Source: Gnetum montanum | Taxonomy: Eukaryota; Streptophyta; Gnetopsida; Gnetales; Gnetaceae | Direction: 5' to 3' | Assembly (NCBI GenBank): GCA_015680685.1 | Contig: MNCI01010715.1 | Span: 165,632-229,631, forward strand | Length of the DNA stretch: 64,000 nucleotides | Part shown: in pieces, positions 33,512-46,000 of the stretch | How positions within the stretch are numbered: position 1 is the stretch's first letter | How the letters are laid out: every line of letters starts with the position of its first letter | The notes under the pieces: model-generated | Databases searched by the model: none | What the model saw: the letters and a program-made list of their open reading frames with translations, nothing else | Told to the model about the DNA's origin: nothing | Translations under genes and position numbers: made by a program

Positions 33512-36500
33512 TCATGGGTCATCTCCACCTGCATCATCTACTCCTACATCATTCCCTTTCCCATCACCTTCCTCTGCACTACCTTCTCCTACCTCTTCAT
33601 TTCTGCCCTCTACGGGCCCTGCATCTTCATCTAGAATCTGCATTATAAAAGTGAAGTAGTTAGCTAGAGCAACACATAAAAGCTAGAATAGAGCATAAGC
33701 CTTAACATAGCAAAAAGTGACTAACCCGAGACGGCCCCTCGTCCACCTCGAAGGGTATGCAATCCAAACCGAGCTTGAGGTAGTGACAGACCTCTTCCTC
33801 CATGATATTTACCTAGTGCCTATCACTTGGTTCAGTGTCTGCAGTAGCTTTCTCCTTTTTGATAGCTGTCCATCTCGGCGGTCCTGAAGAAAAGGAAGTG
33901 GTAGCGGTCTCACCTATGGGAAGGTCCACTTCCCATTTAGGAGATTCACTGACCATTACTTGCTCCATGAACTTGCTGTAAGCTTCAAAAGCACCAATGG
34001 CATTCAGGAATGCTTCATAGGTAAACACCTTGACTGAAGCATTTTGATATAGTTTATGGTAGGTGGCACATTCTAGTTTATACATGTCTTTATGGTTTTT
34101 CTAGGACTACCCCCACTCGTAAACTTTGGCACTTTAGTCTTTCTAGTCTTGGTTCTTTTGAGCTAGCAAGTCTATTTGCATCCACTATTCTATTATCTCC
34201 CTGGGTGGCTTTGTTGTTGCGCTGCACAACTCTCCAGTATCTAGCGTAATCTATGACATCCGTGCGCCAACTGCCATCATTAGTATCATGAGCCATGAGG
34301 AACTCATTCCTGGATTTGAGGTCTTCCACTTCGGCGCTCAATTCAGCCTTCTCTTTCTCAGTCCTTTCGATCCATTTCCATAAGTCCTTGTTGATGCGCC
34401 TACACTCCCACAAGGAGTGTGCCGAGTGCAAAGCACATTTGCTAGCCTCGTCATATATGCGACGAGGCACCTTGGCCACTTCGAGCGAGAATGTAAGCAC
34501 AACATTGAGTTTCAACACTTGTTTCGAGTTCCATTTGAGTTGAGAGGCTGTAACCACACAAAGAGCGCATCAGTCACATTAGCGTAGCAAAGTTAGTAGC
34601 TCAAGACATCTAGCGTAGCAACCTCAAAGAGCCTAGCGTAGCTACTTTACTTACCCACTTCAGGATCGACCTATCTGAGACAGTCTATCATGTCGTCAGC
34701 GACCCCTTGCATGAACGTAAGTTTTTCGGGGGTCTTAGCCAATGGTTTCAGGCAAATCAGAGGAGGTCCTGCAGCATTAATAGTGGTGTCTATCATGCAA
34801 CTAAATGCATCAATAATGACCGAGATGGACTACAATAAGGTTGTGAGTAACGCAAATGACAGTGTGAGGGCTCCTACCTAGTAAATCCTTGGGGGTGATA
34901 ACAAGGGGATCACCCATCGACATATCATCGAATATATTGTCAAACTAACCAACATCTAATTGCAGTTCCCCTTCTTTCTAGCTCACAACAATGGTAGCAT
35001 CCTTAGCATTCGTCCACTCGCCTGATGTTGAACCACGTTCAACAGAGGGACCTCCGGCAAAAGTCCCTTTTCGGTCGAGGTGGGCTTCCTCTTCATGTGC
35101 TAGCGTCTTTCTTTTCAAGGAACTATTACCCTCTTCATCCATAGGAGACTCCTCTTCATCTCCAAAAATATCCTCCTCGTCAGTAGGAGGATTTTCCTTG
35201 ACAACAAGAGCCCCTTCCTTAATGACAGGAGCTCCTTCCCTCTTGATCGGGGCCCTTTCCTCTATGACTGGGCCCCCCACGTCTTTATTTGCTACCCTCG
35301 TCTTGGGGGCCGACACCTCTTCATCACCTTCTTCTTCTTATTCTTCTTCCTCTAGCATCAAAAAATATATTTACATTATAGCTTAAACCATGTTAGCTAA
35401 AGTAGGTGCTATGCTACCTAGCATAGCACAGTGTAGCAAGCATTTAATCAGAAGGCGAAGAGACAAACATAGAGAAGACCATTTACCGATGGGAGGCTGT
35501 GTCCTGTGTAACTAAAATCGTAGTGATGGCCCCCCTTCCTTGACCGTATAGGGAGCCTCCTCCTCTAGAGGAGGCCTCTTTTGCAGTAACTTAGTGGCCA
35601 CCATCTCAGCAATGAGACGTTTCCCTTGCGATATGCTACCTATAGCAGTAAGGGGTGCCTCTCCCATGCTGTCCTAGCCACAGACATTGTGGGTCACATG
35701 ATCCTTAGTTGTCATAGAAAATGACTCCCCAATAGCTTCTAGGGGATCTTGGGCTTGGGTGGTCCAGAGGATTTGGCAGATCCATAGTTTCAAAATCTGG
35801 TTATAATCTTGCATAATCCAGACTCCATTCTCATGGACTACCAGAAACTCCATGAAACGCCACAAGCAGGCTATGTAAAAGGCGTGGTGCACGTTGAAAC
35901 GGAACTCCTGCTTCTTATGAAGCATGACCATTTCAGCTTGCAAGCCCTTGCACATATGCCTCACCCAATTGTAGCAAGCCCCCTCTTCCATAACCTCCCG
36001 CATTATCCAAGCTTGCTCAATCCCAAAGATCTTTCCTTGGGAAAGTAGCTAGGGGAAACCAAAAGCACGGACGACAGGGTAAACCTCTTTGGTGGCTCTC
36101 GGCTTGACCTTCTCCATGGAAATCCCCTTTTTCCCTTCTGCAACCCCTAGCCACTCCTTAATGTCCTCCCTTTGATGGTTCACCTCTTTCTTAGTCTTTG
36201 ACCCTATAGGGAGGCCATCAGCAGGGACACCAAAAAGATCCACGAATAGCTAGTCATTGATTTCAAGGACCACCCGCACACCATGTATACGTGTACGGAA
36301 GTGGTCTGCCTTTTTGGAAAAGGAGTCTGCGAGGGCGAGCATCTCAACGACATGGACGCTTACATTCGGGGCCAAGAACAAATCCATGAGCCCAACATCT
36401 AGAAGGTGCTTGATCAGGGATTCTGAGGTTGTGCTGCATATCCAACATTGGCTCTCATCTACCTCCCCGTACTTGAAGTAGATCTTGGCCTCTTGGTGCC

Positions 36501-36691
36501 CAGAGATTATCATCGTCACCTCCTGGGACTTCTTCGTCCCTATAGTAGTTTGCATAAAAACACAAAAAGGCAAAAAAACAAAAAACAAGTTAGGCAAAGC
36601 ATAAGTAGCAAGAAAAACAAGAATGACACTCAACATGCAGTAACTTACTGTTTAGCTTACCAGGTTTAAATGGTGATGGGAATGGCAGAAG
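33512..36691 (-). pseudogene. Antisense spliced gene of element C, exons 3 (end) to 8
   Basis: Minus-strand exons, with GT-AG introns judged by eye against element D: end of exon 3 to 36661; exon 4 about 36539-35487; exon 5 35351-34878; exon 6 34768-34655; exon 7 34547-33726; exon 8 33637-33512 (stop TGA 33514-33512). Exon 4 holds the best conserved text (VVEMLALADSF, FRTRIHGVRV, RFMEFLVVHENG, DPLEAIGES). Exon 5 is acidic (TDEEDIFGDEEESPMDEE). Exon 7 has a predicted coiled coil (WIERTEKEKAELSAEVEDL). Exon 8 encodes a Glu/Asp/Gly-rich tail. Several stops are present. I recognise no known family. The upstream exons lie at 55081-56580, beyond inserted element D. Confidence 0.6.
36687..36691. repeat. 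Left target site duplication of element D (AGAAG)
   Basis: AGAAG here against GGAAG at 55081-55085, one transition apart. Counting the site once rejoins exon 3 of C's antisense gene in frame (...VDLP then AIPIT...). Confidence 0.65.
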
Positions 36692-38385
36692 GGAAACACC
36701 ACTAATTTCAGCCAAACACTTTGAAATGAGAATCACTCAAGCCCTTTCAAAGTTTCAGGAAGCAAAATTTGACTAAGACATGGAACTCATGCTCAGCTTG
36801 CTCACGATGTCAAGCTAGCTTACCTTCAGTGTGCATAACTCCAACAGCTTCAAAATCAAGTCAAAAATGATCAAAATCTGAGGATGTAAGCCATCCTCAA
36901 GGGCCACTAATCACCACTCCAAGCTTCAACATTCGGGAATTGAAATTTGGAGATAGATTATTCACATTTTAACACTCACGCTAAGGTCATGCTGCTAATG
37001 TGAGTGCAGCATGAGTAACTTTCAGAGCCCAAAACTGAGTCAAAATGATCTGATTTCCAAGGTGCAAGTCATCCTCAAGGTTCACTATTGACAACTTCAT
37101 ACTTTAGCCTCTAGAATTCCAGATTTCAAGTCCAAAAAATTGCAAGTTTTTGTAGGTCACACTGTGGTCACGCTGCACTCACGCTACCAGCGTGAGTGCA
37201 GCGTGACCTACCAAAAGTGGGTCAAAACAAGGTACATCAAGCTTAATTTTTTATTTTCAGATCATTCCTAAGGTCAACCACACAATCAGACAACAGTTGC
37301 ACTTAAGAAATAGGCTTCAAAATAAAAATTTGGTGGAAAATACGTCATTTTGGCTCACTCATGCTGAGGTCATGCTGGCAGCGTGAGTACAGCGTGAGTG
37401 TAGCGTGAGTACGCTGAGGACACGCTAAGATAAAATCAACTCACGTTGGAAGTCCTGATCAAAAAAAGACACCTCAAATAGCCAAAAAGCCACCTAGATC
37501 GACATCTTACAGTAGTTCATTCAAAGATCAAGAAGATTCAAGCAAGCCGGAGTCAATTTCTCTTATTGTACATTATCATTCTCATTGTAAATTTTCATCA
37601 TTTGTGAGCTTCTCAAGCTCCTACGCTTCAAAATTGTATGTGCTTCCATGAGAATAGGCTTCCTTGAGTAAGTTAACACATGTTGTAAAATACAATGCAC
37701 CTGGTCAAAATGTGGATTCCTCGCACATGTCCAACTCATATACAGCTGTCCATCATACACGTGTCACACGATCCGTTTTCCTCTCATCTCTCAGCCGTTG
37801 ATTCCATCTATGAATTCTGTGTCCAAACCTAACCAAACCCTATAAATACCTTGTCAATTCACATAAATAGGGTGGGAAATTTGGAGGTTAACGGCTCAAG
37901 AAGCACTAACCAGCGACTTTGGATGCTTAGACACATTGGACTCCTTGTATCCAAGCACTTCTGAAACACATCACCTCGGCGCTTGGCACTTGACTTGCCA
38001 TCTACATGTGCAGCTATGCTTTAACTGGTGCACACCCTTTCTAAACAATACAATATAGTTTATTTTTCCTACCATTATATTATTTACTCTTTTTTACATT
38101 CAGTTTACGTTTTATTCACAATACTATTCTGTATACACTCTGTTTGCAATTCATACATTTCTGTTCACGTTTCGTACATCATTTACGATAACCCCAGCGC
38201 AAGCCATAGTTTACACTCAGGGAAGTCCGTAGTTGATTTGTGTGTAGACTATCCAAGGCACTCTGCCTTCATTTCCTTTCTCCAGCTTGCCCTCGGGTGA
38301 AGGCAGGGTTAGCTGTGTTTTCCCGACAATCTTTTGATGTCTATTTTTTCCTTCCAATATTACACTGACGATTTAGGTCAATACA
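36692..38385 (+). repeat. 5' LTR of element D (1694 bp)
   Basis: It starts GGAAACACC (first base mutated from T; the 3' LTR has TGAAACACC) and ends ...TCAATACA before the primer site. TATA box tataaata at 37841-37848. The U3 part holds clusters of CACGCT/AGCGTG words at 36975-37010, 37155-37215 and 37360-37430. Confidence 0.83.
37166..37208. repeat. Perfect 20-bp inverted repeat in D's 5' LTR
   Basis: Arm GGTCACGCTGCACTCACGCT (37166-37185), three-base spacer, then its exact reverse complement (37189-37208). It contains four copies of the D-specific word. The equivalent place in the 3' LTR (about 53895-53945) is similar but imperfect. Confidence 0.9.
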
Positions 38386-38390
38386 GTAAA

Positions 38391-38409
38391 TTGGCGTTAG
38401 AAGGAGGAC
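38391..38409 (+). other. Primer-binding site of element D
   Basis: TTGGCGTTAGAAGGAGGAC lies five bases after the LTR end and differs from the intact site in element F by two transitions. Confidence 0.7.
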
Positions 38410-38725
38410 CGACTTGTTCACTGTCCATCAAAACGTTGATCACGCTACTTGTCCAAATGCTCCATAGATGAAGTGCTGAAACTAAAGCCCAACTTGTCCA
38501 ACTAGCTTACATATGCTAGCTTGACTTACCCACCCTGTCCCCAGATACCTCACACTATAGTTAACTCACGTTGCAACTACCCACACTATTTGTCAGTCAT
38601 GCTGCAGTTAACTCACGTTGTAGCTACTCACACTAATAGTCAGTCATGCTGCAACTACTCATGCTATTAGACACACTGCCATTGCTCATGTTCAACTCAT
38701 CTAGCCTAGTTTATTCGTGCTCACT

Positions 38726-41700
38726 ATGGAATCCTCCCAAATTAACCCAGTAACACTACTGATCTCTAACTTTGGGGCTGAAACCTTGAACCCTGTGACT
38801 GCTACGGAACCCATAACTATTATTGAATAGATAAACCCCTAGGGACCTGCACACCAGTCACTCAGGCTACGAGGCAAAGACCCTACCTATGCAACTCTTA
38901 CACTCAAACAATATAACTTCATCTATGTTAAGATCCAAGCCAACTTGTCCATCGATCGTGGAGGGAAGCAAAGCGAGACTATGAACTTATTTACAAAGGA
39001 TGTCATGAGTTTATCCCCTTAGCATTTGATATAATCCCTCTTTCTAAACACCATCATAGCCTCATATCCCAGCTTCTCATGGCAAGAAGTCAAGCCTTAC
39101 AACCACCTTCAGTAAAGCCTCAGAGTGTAGATGAGGAGGATGACTTCGCAGCCCAATCTAAGCATGGAGATTCGTACCATACCATCAATCCCCATGCCCA
39201 TACAAACCCATTGTTCCAACCCTTCTTGGAAGAGATCGTACTTCCACCTTTATCTACGAATGCTCAACCACTAGCTTCCCTAGAGGAAGTACCCACTTCC
39301 ATTCCCATCTTCTCCAAGCTCAACATCCAATCTGATACGTCCACTTCCATCATACCTCCAAAAATATACTCCTAACAACCTCCTCCCCAAACTAATGCAG
39401 GATCGACCTTTTGACCTCAAGTAACTGGGATGCTATTGGTTATACCAACTTCCATGTCCACCCATTACATACCTCAAGTGCAAATTCATAGTGCACCATT
39501 GATTACTTCAACCCAACACGTTCAGGATGTCACATCACAACTTGTGGCTGGGCAGTGGGTTCCACCAACTGTACAGCAAAACCTATCTACTCACTACAGC
39601 ATACCACACCCTGTAGTCTCAGCCCCAAATGTTGTCCCACCACAACAAATGACAGTTCAACAATCTCTCTTTCTACAAATGATGTAATAGTCGAATCATT
39701 ATCAACCACCACCAACTCAACCCATTGGTTTGCCTACCATTCAAGAGTGGGCAGACACAAAAAAATGATGCACTCGTTAGCATAAGAATTAAAGCACCTC
39801 AAAACTGTAAACACTGAGGAAGTCAAGGTGCTGGATTTCTACCAAGATGATCCAATTAACTCCTCAGTTCCTCCATTAACCTTGCCAAAAGGAGTCTCAT
39901 TACCCCAGCTAACCAAGTATAATGGAGAGAGAGATCCAAACACTCACCTAGTGACATTTCGAATAGAATGTCTATTACTTCAAGCATGGCCTCATGTAAT
40001 TCTGCATGTGTTTGCTATGTCCTTAATGGAAAAAGCCTTAGACTAGTACCGAGCTTTACCCCGCCGCTCCATATCTTCTCTAGAGGACTTGTTGCACTAG
40101 TTTGTCACCCGTTTCAAATATAATCTAAAGCCTGAAGCCATGTTAGATAGATTGATTCAAATTAAACAGGCGCCATTAGAGCCAACACAAAAATTTATCC
40201 AAAGGTGGAGCACAGCCTTGAACGAACTTCATGAGCCCATCCCCAAAACATATCTACTTACCATCCTTAAAGCGAATGTGAATGACTTTAATAAATCAAA
40301 ACTTTATTATTTGAAAGCCTGTACCTTAAACCAAGCATTTGTACAAATTAAGGACATAGAAGAGGTGGCACAAACAAGCAATGATCCATCTTACTCGACC
40401 TTTAGGAGCCAACATATGAGGAAAGATAAATCCAAAACCATGGTAGCAGCGGTAGCAGAGATAGCCCAACCTAACCATCCAGGACAAAAGGAAAAACAAG
40501 CCGCCACCCCAAACAGCCATGAAAGAAACACATCCATGCATGCACCTGAATCTTCATCAAATAGAAACACCAACATAGGTCACACTCATACATTTAAAAG
40601 AAAAGACCCCGTTCAATATACACCCTTGCCTATGAAGCCTTTACAATTGCTTGATCAACTTCTAAAGGACGGGTTAATCAAACATAAACAAATATCTCAT
40701 GCGACGTCTCAAAAACATGATCAATTCTATGAGTTGGCCAAGAACCCAACCTTAGCAATAGCTAATGTACCCCCCATTCCAAGAGGCTTTAGGTTGGATA
40801 GGTTTTGTGAATATTACCAAAAGTGTGGTCATGGGACTGATTACTGTTTCATCTTGAAATAGGATATACAATGCATGATTGATAGGGGTGTAGTATTTAA
40901 TGAGGAAAACCCAGTAAGACCCCAAAACCAACCCATGGGGGTCTACAAGGATCCTCTCAATACTAATGATGCATCATATGTGATTAATACTATCCATGTG
41001 GAAAATAGATAGGACGTCCCGTGAAAACCTTTTGTGATTCATAGGCCTTCGGAAAACACACCTACCCCAACATCTCCTCAAACTCCTTTCCTCATACGCA
41101 CATTCCCTGCACCACAAAAACCATTTGTCATTCGTGTACCTCCTTCCGTTGCAACAACAACTACACCATCTGAAAACCAACCCATTCCCTTTGTGACCAA
41201 GTGCCAAAACACCCTAACACACAACCCACCTCCATTCCCTCGCGACCTCTACGAGAACATCTTGCTGATAGGCTAACAAGAGAGCACCTGAAAAGAGAAA
41301 ACCATGAGCACAAATTAGGACTAGCAAAACCCACACTGCTAAATGCTATTCCTATGGGTCTACCCATTAATGAGCCTAGTAAAAGTCATCAAAATGATGA
41401 TAATATCATAGATTGTGTCCCGAACCTAGCATCCTTAGTTACCAATGCAAAAATTCCTCCACGAGAAATACGAATGTTGCATCAAATGGACTAAATCTCT
41501 ACAGACAAGGGTGTCCTAAACGGTAAAGACCTAGCAAGCGCGTTGGCCCAGGTCACACAAGCCTTGAAACAAAAGAATACTTCTTTAAGTCTGTATGACC
41601 TAGTAATGACTTCACCAATACATCGGGAAGCTCTCGTGTGGATGTTGACTTCAATTCCTATTAGTGAGGACCTCACTGCAGATGAGCCATCCATTTATGC

Positions 41701-42470
41701 AGTATTGTCCCCGCAACCTCAGGAATCAAAGACTACGTCCCTAGAGTTTCATACTAAGGACATTAAGTAAGATGACAAAACAGGAGAAGTCACCACAGCC
41801 CCTATGTTCATAACAATACAGGTCAATCATTTCAAGATACATAGGGTGCATGTCAATCACAGGGTAGCGAAAAACGTAATACCTTTTCTCGTCATCGAAA
41901 AACTAGGACTTACTAAACAAATACAACCCACAACAACTTCTTTCCTAAAATCCTTCAGTGGCTCCCATGTTGGGGTGAAAGGTATGGTTACCTTGGATTT
42001 TATAGCCGGGGACCAATTCCCCACATCAACTGAGTTCGTAGTGGTTGATGAAATGCTAGGGTTTAATCTGATTCTAGGATGTCCCTAGCTAGCTCAACTT
42101 AGAGTTGTATCCTCACCAATTCATCAGGAGATCCACCTACCTTATGAGGGCGGTGAAATCATCATACATGGGGATACAATAGTATCGCTCACTTCCTCAC
42201 ACCCTAGAGTGGATCAAGAGTTAGAAATTGAGTTCATTGAGCCTAAGAAAGAAACTATGAGCATACTTCAAGACATGAACCCAATGTTAACTCACAATCC
42301 TACTAAAATCGAGAAAGCACCAAACAATACAAACATAGTAGCCATTCCTACTAATGTCTCTTGGTCGAAATTACCCTTTAACATCACCAATGGAGGGGAA
42401 GGTGAATATAAGATCATACCTACATGCCCAACCCCACACGTTAAACTACAAAGGATTAAGAGGTAACTCA
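38726..42470 (+). pseudogene. Element D gag-protease
   Basis: ATG 38726 (MESSQINPVTLL) is supported by the same start in element F at 63957 (MESSQVNPVTL). The N-terminal third is Pro/Thr/Ser-rich with frameshifts. Capsid lies at 39828-40390 (LPQLTKYNGERDPNTHL, FAMSLMEKALD, FIQRW, SKLYYLKACTLNQAF). It is followed by a basic linker, then FCEYYQKCGHGTDYC at about 40804-40848 as the zinc knuckle. Protease at 41804-42170 keeps VVVDEMLGFNLILGCP. The active-site block reads HVNHRVA, where HIDxGA is expected, so both the Asp and the Gly are lost. At least two frameshifts and several stops are present. The stop after EKALD is shared with element C, where Trp is usual. Confidence 0.8.
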
Positions 42471-42479
42471 ATAACTAGA

Positions 42480-42745
42480 ACGAATCACTAGATGTCTGGA
42501 ATGACATTAAACTACGAATCATCTGATACGACGTTAAACTTCCAACGAACATTTGTAATGACATTAAACTGCCACAGTCAAAAATGGCTAATTCCTTTTA
42601 AAAGCTTCCTAAAATTTTTATTGCTTTTTTCCCACTATACCATACAACTGGTAATCTTTCTTTCTTTAGCAACAGATGCAACAATCCACCATGACTTAAA
42701 ACTAGTGTGCATAGCCCGAAATGGCTTTAAACTAGATTTCAATAC
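42480..42745. repeat. TTAAACT-type array after D's protease
   Basis: Five to six spaced imperfect copies of GACNTTAAACTR-type text (for example near 42505, 42532, 42558, 42692 and 42726). The last copy has the 'cccgaaatggctttaaactag' form seen in element C at 33200-33340. Confidence 0.6.
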
Positions 42746-43093
42746 ATCGCAAGTTTACAAACATTCATTACATTATGTCAAATTTTCATTTAAATGATAT
42801 AAGTTGCAGTCTCGATCTATGCCTTCTTGTTACTTTCCTCTTTTACAAGTGTTGATTTACGTTTTGTTCCCCATTTTACATTTAGTTACACACATATGTT
42901 CACGATAATATTGGAAAAAGCAAATAAAAAGAGAAAACATAAAATAAAAAAAATTATACTTCGACATGGTGGTAAAATTCCAACACGTTATGCCATAATT
43001 AGATCCATATTATTACACTTGTCAACCATACACTTCCATTAAGCATCCAAAAATCTAAAACATTTAATAGCTAAAGTTCGATTAACAATAAGC

Positions 43094-46000
43094 TCATGGA
43101 GGGGGCTGGTCCCTAAGATCCTCTTCATCATCCGCTCTCGCTCCATTGGGGCCAGCTCCATCATTAACATGTCCCTATAATAGGGTAAAAAATAGAAAAC
43201 ACAAAAAAATAGGTAAGAGTAGTAAAGAAAATTGTAAATTCAAAATTAAGAAAAATGGTAACACTAACAATGAAAACAACAAAACCATACAAAAATAGAT
43301 ACCACAATAAAACACTCACAAGTGAGGAGGGCCCTAATTTGGCCTCCAAACGTCATAGAATCTCCTCCTCAGGCACATTTGCCTAATCCTCACCCAGGCC
43401 TAGATGAACACTAGCCAAGGTTTTACCCTTGTCCACCGAAGTCCAGGTAGGACTCTCAAGAGAGAGTGTGCTTGTCGAAGCCTCCCCAGAGGTGGTAGTA
43501 ATAGTCCTCTTGGGAGATCCCTCCACCTCGGTACACTCGATGAACCTGTCATAAGGAGGCCGCAAGCCGAACCCATCGATGAACATTTCCATCCGGCAAT
43601 GTTCAACTGACTCTTCCTTTAACCATTTCTTATATTGATGCTTGTGATCCTTTTGTTCTTGGCCCTATTTTCACATCTTTGCAGCAAAAGATTTCCAATC
43701 ATGACATTTCTTGTTTAGCAAATCCATATGTGCTCTTTGTTCTGCTATATCGTGTGTCGCTTGCACTTTACTGTTCAAAACCTTCAAGTAACATGCATAG
43801 GTGATTTCAGATGTGCACCAAGTGCTATCACTGGACAATATAGCAGCAGCAAGATCGTAATAGGATTGGAGATCCCTTTTCTCCTCTCTCTCCTTTGCTA
43901 GTGCTTCCTTCAATGAATGCACCTCGTCCCATAGATACTCAACCGAACGCCTACAAGTCCAAAGTGACTTGGCGTTCTTTAGGATGCAACCGAAAATTGC
44001 ATCATACACATTTCTAGGGACTTGCTCAATACTCCCTGGAAATTCAAGTAGAGCATCAATGTGAGTAGCTTCAGAAGGATCCCACTAGAGCTTGGTGGCT
44101 GCAAGTGTGAGTACCGCACATATGAATCAGCTATAATCAATAATGAGCACAAAGAAACATAATAAACCCAGACACTTAGCGTAATACATAACACACACAT
44201 ACCCAGTTCTAGATAAGCTTCTTATAGGCGAGTGACCACATCATTAATGATGCCTTTAACAAAGTCTTTTTTACTAGGCATCTTAGGCCATGGTCTTAGC
44301 TAGTCGGTTGGTGTGGGACAAGCATGGGAGGTCACCTCAACTAGAACATGTGATCCTGACACCTCTGCCTGAGATGTATGTGCCTCAGAAATCTCAGCAT
44401 CTACCTCTAATGCTAAAGATAATCAAGAACAACACATGAAAATTAAAGGGTATAAAAATATGGATTGAGCTAAAAAGAACATACCAAAAAGCCCTTTGCT
44501 AGTTAGCTTAGGCGGATTGCCTAGCTACAAAGATCCATCGAAGAAGCCATCGAAGACACCTCTTTCATCACTAGAATGCCTAAGTGCATCCAAAGCCTCT
44601 GCAAGCTTCATCCCCATGACATTTGTCACATCTTCCTCTTGCGAGGTGGGAGATTCTTTGATCGTTTCTTCTCTTTCCTTCGCCTTTTCCTCCAGCCCTG
44701 TGATAACCACTTCAGGATCAACCATCGAGGCCAAAGCCTCTCTCTCTCCCTCAAGACTTTCCTCTGATAATTCCAGAATCTTAGAGTTAGTATAACATAG
44801 TATATATAATGCATAGGCCAAAAGCAACAAACAATAAATAATGATAATAAATATATAATAATAAAATAAACTACTTACCCTTCACTGGCAGGACAAACCG
44901 AATCTTCTTTGCTCTTGGTGGTATCACATCTGGAGCAAGCTCCCTTGGGCGTTCATTCCTCTTCACCTTCGTCTTAGACTTCCCAACAGTCTCACCAATC
45001 AAACGTTCAGCCCTTTTAACAGACGTGCGCAGCCTAGGAGGTTCCAATCCCAAGCTATCATGGGAATGATGGTAACGGCTTGCTGCACCTCCACTAGTAA
45101 CTAATACTGATTCCTCAATGTCTTCTAGTGGATCCTGGGATCTAGTGGTGATAAAAAAATGGCGAATCCAAGGGTGGGACAATTGTGAACGATCCCTCAA
45201 AATATAGCAGTTATAATCATAAACTACTAGGAACTCAGCAAACCTACGTAGGTACCCCGTGAAGAAACCAAATGTAAAATGAGATTTAGCATGGATGTTT
45301 GAACGTAACCTGACAATCTCCCCACGAAAACTAGATCCAAGAAACTTTGCCCAGTTGTAGTGCATGCCTGTCTCTAAAACTGCATGCATGACACGTGTAG
45401 ACTTGATCCCAAGGTTTCTTCTTTGAGAAAGAGATTTGGGAAATGCCCGTGCCCAAAAGAGAGGATACAGGAAGTTCATCTCCATTGATCGAGTATCATC
45501 TTACATGGCAAAGCCCTTAGGACCACGAGACACACCTAACTACTCCTCAAGCTATCTTATGACCTGGCCCTCTTTAGTTGCTTTATCTATAGTCACCCTA
45601 GCACCATCCATGGGTACGCAAAAAAGATCAGAAAGGAATTTAGTGGTCAAGTGGAAAGATACCTTGACTCCTTGAACCCGCGTGCTAAAATGGGAAGCAT
45701 CATCATTGAAAGAATCAACAATAGTGATCATCTCAATGACCAGAATACTAGGAGTCAAAGCTATGAACAAGTCCATCAAACCTACCAAAGTAAGGCAACT
45801 AATGATCAAATCAAAAGCTCTCTTCTGCAACCATTATTGAGATTGTTCTACCTTTCCATATTTCATAAAAAGGGTGGCCTCAGTACACCCTGTTATAATA
45901 GTAACTTCTTCGGAAGGGATAGTTGCTGTAAAAAAGAAAACATAGAGGAAAGAGTTAAAAACACAATATAGGATGATGCAACAAAAAAGAAAATGGAGTC

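Noticed and set aside
38028-38300. Open stretch in D's 5' LTR (repeated at 54720-55007 and 63575-63871) as a conserved small protein
   Set aside because: It is simply the shared LTR leader sequence. The frame is AT-rich, its composition is not protein-like, and its conservation follows the LTR.
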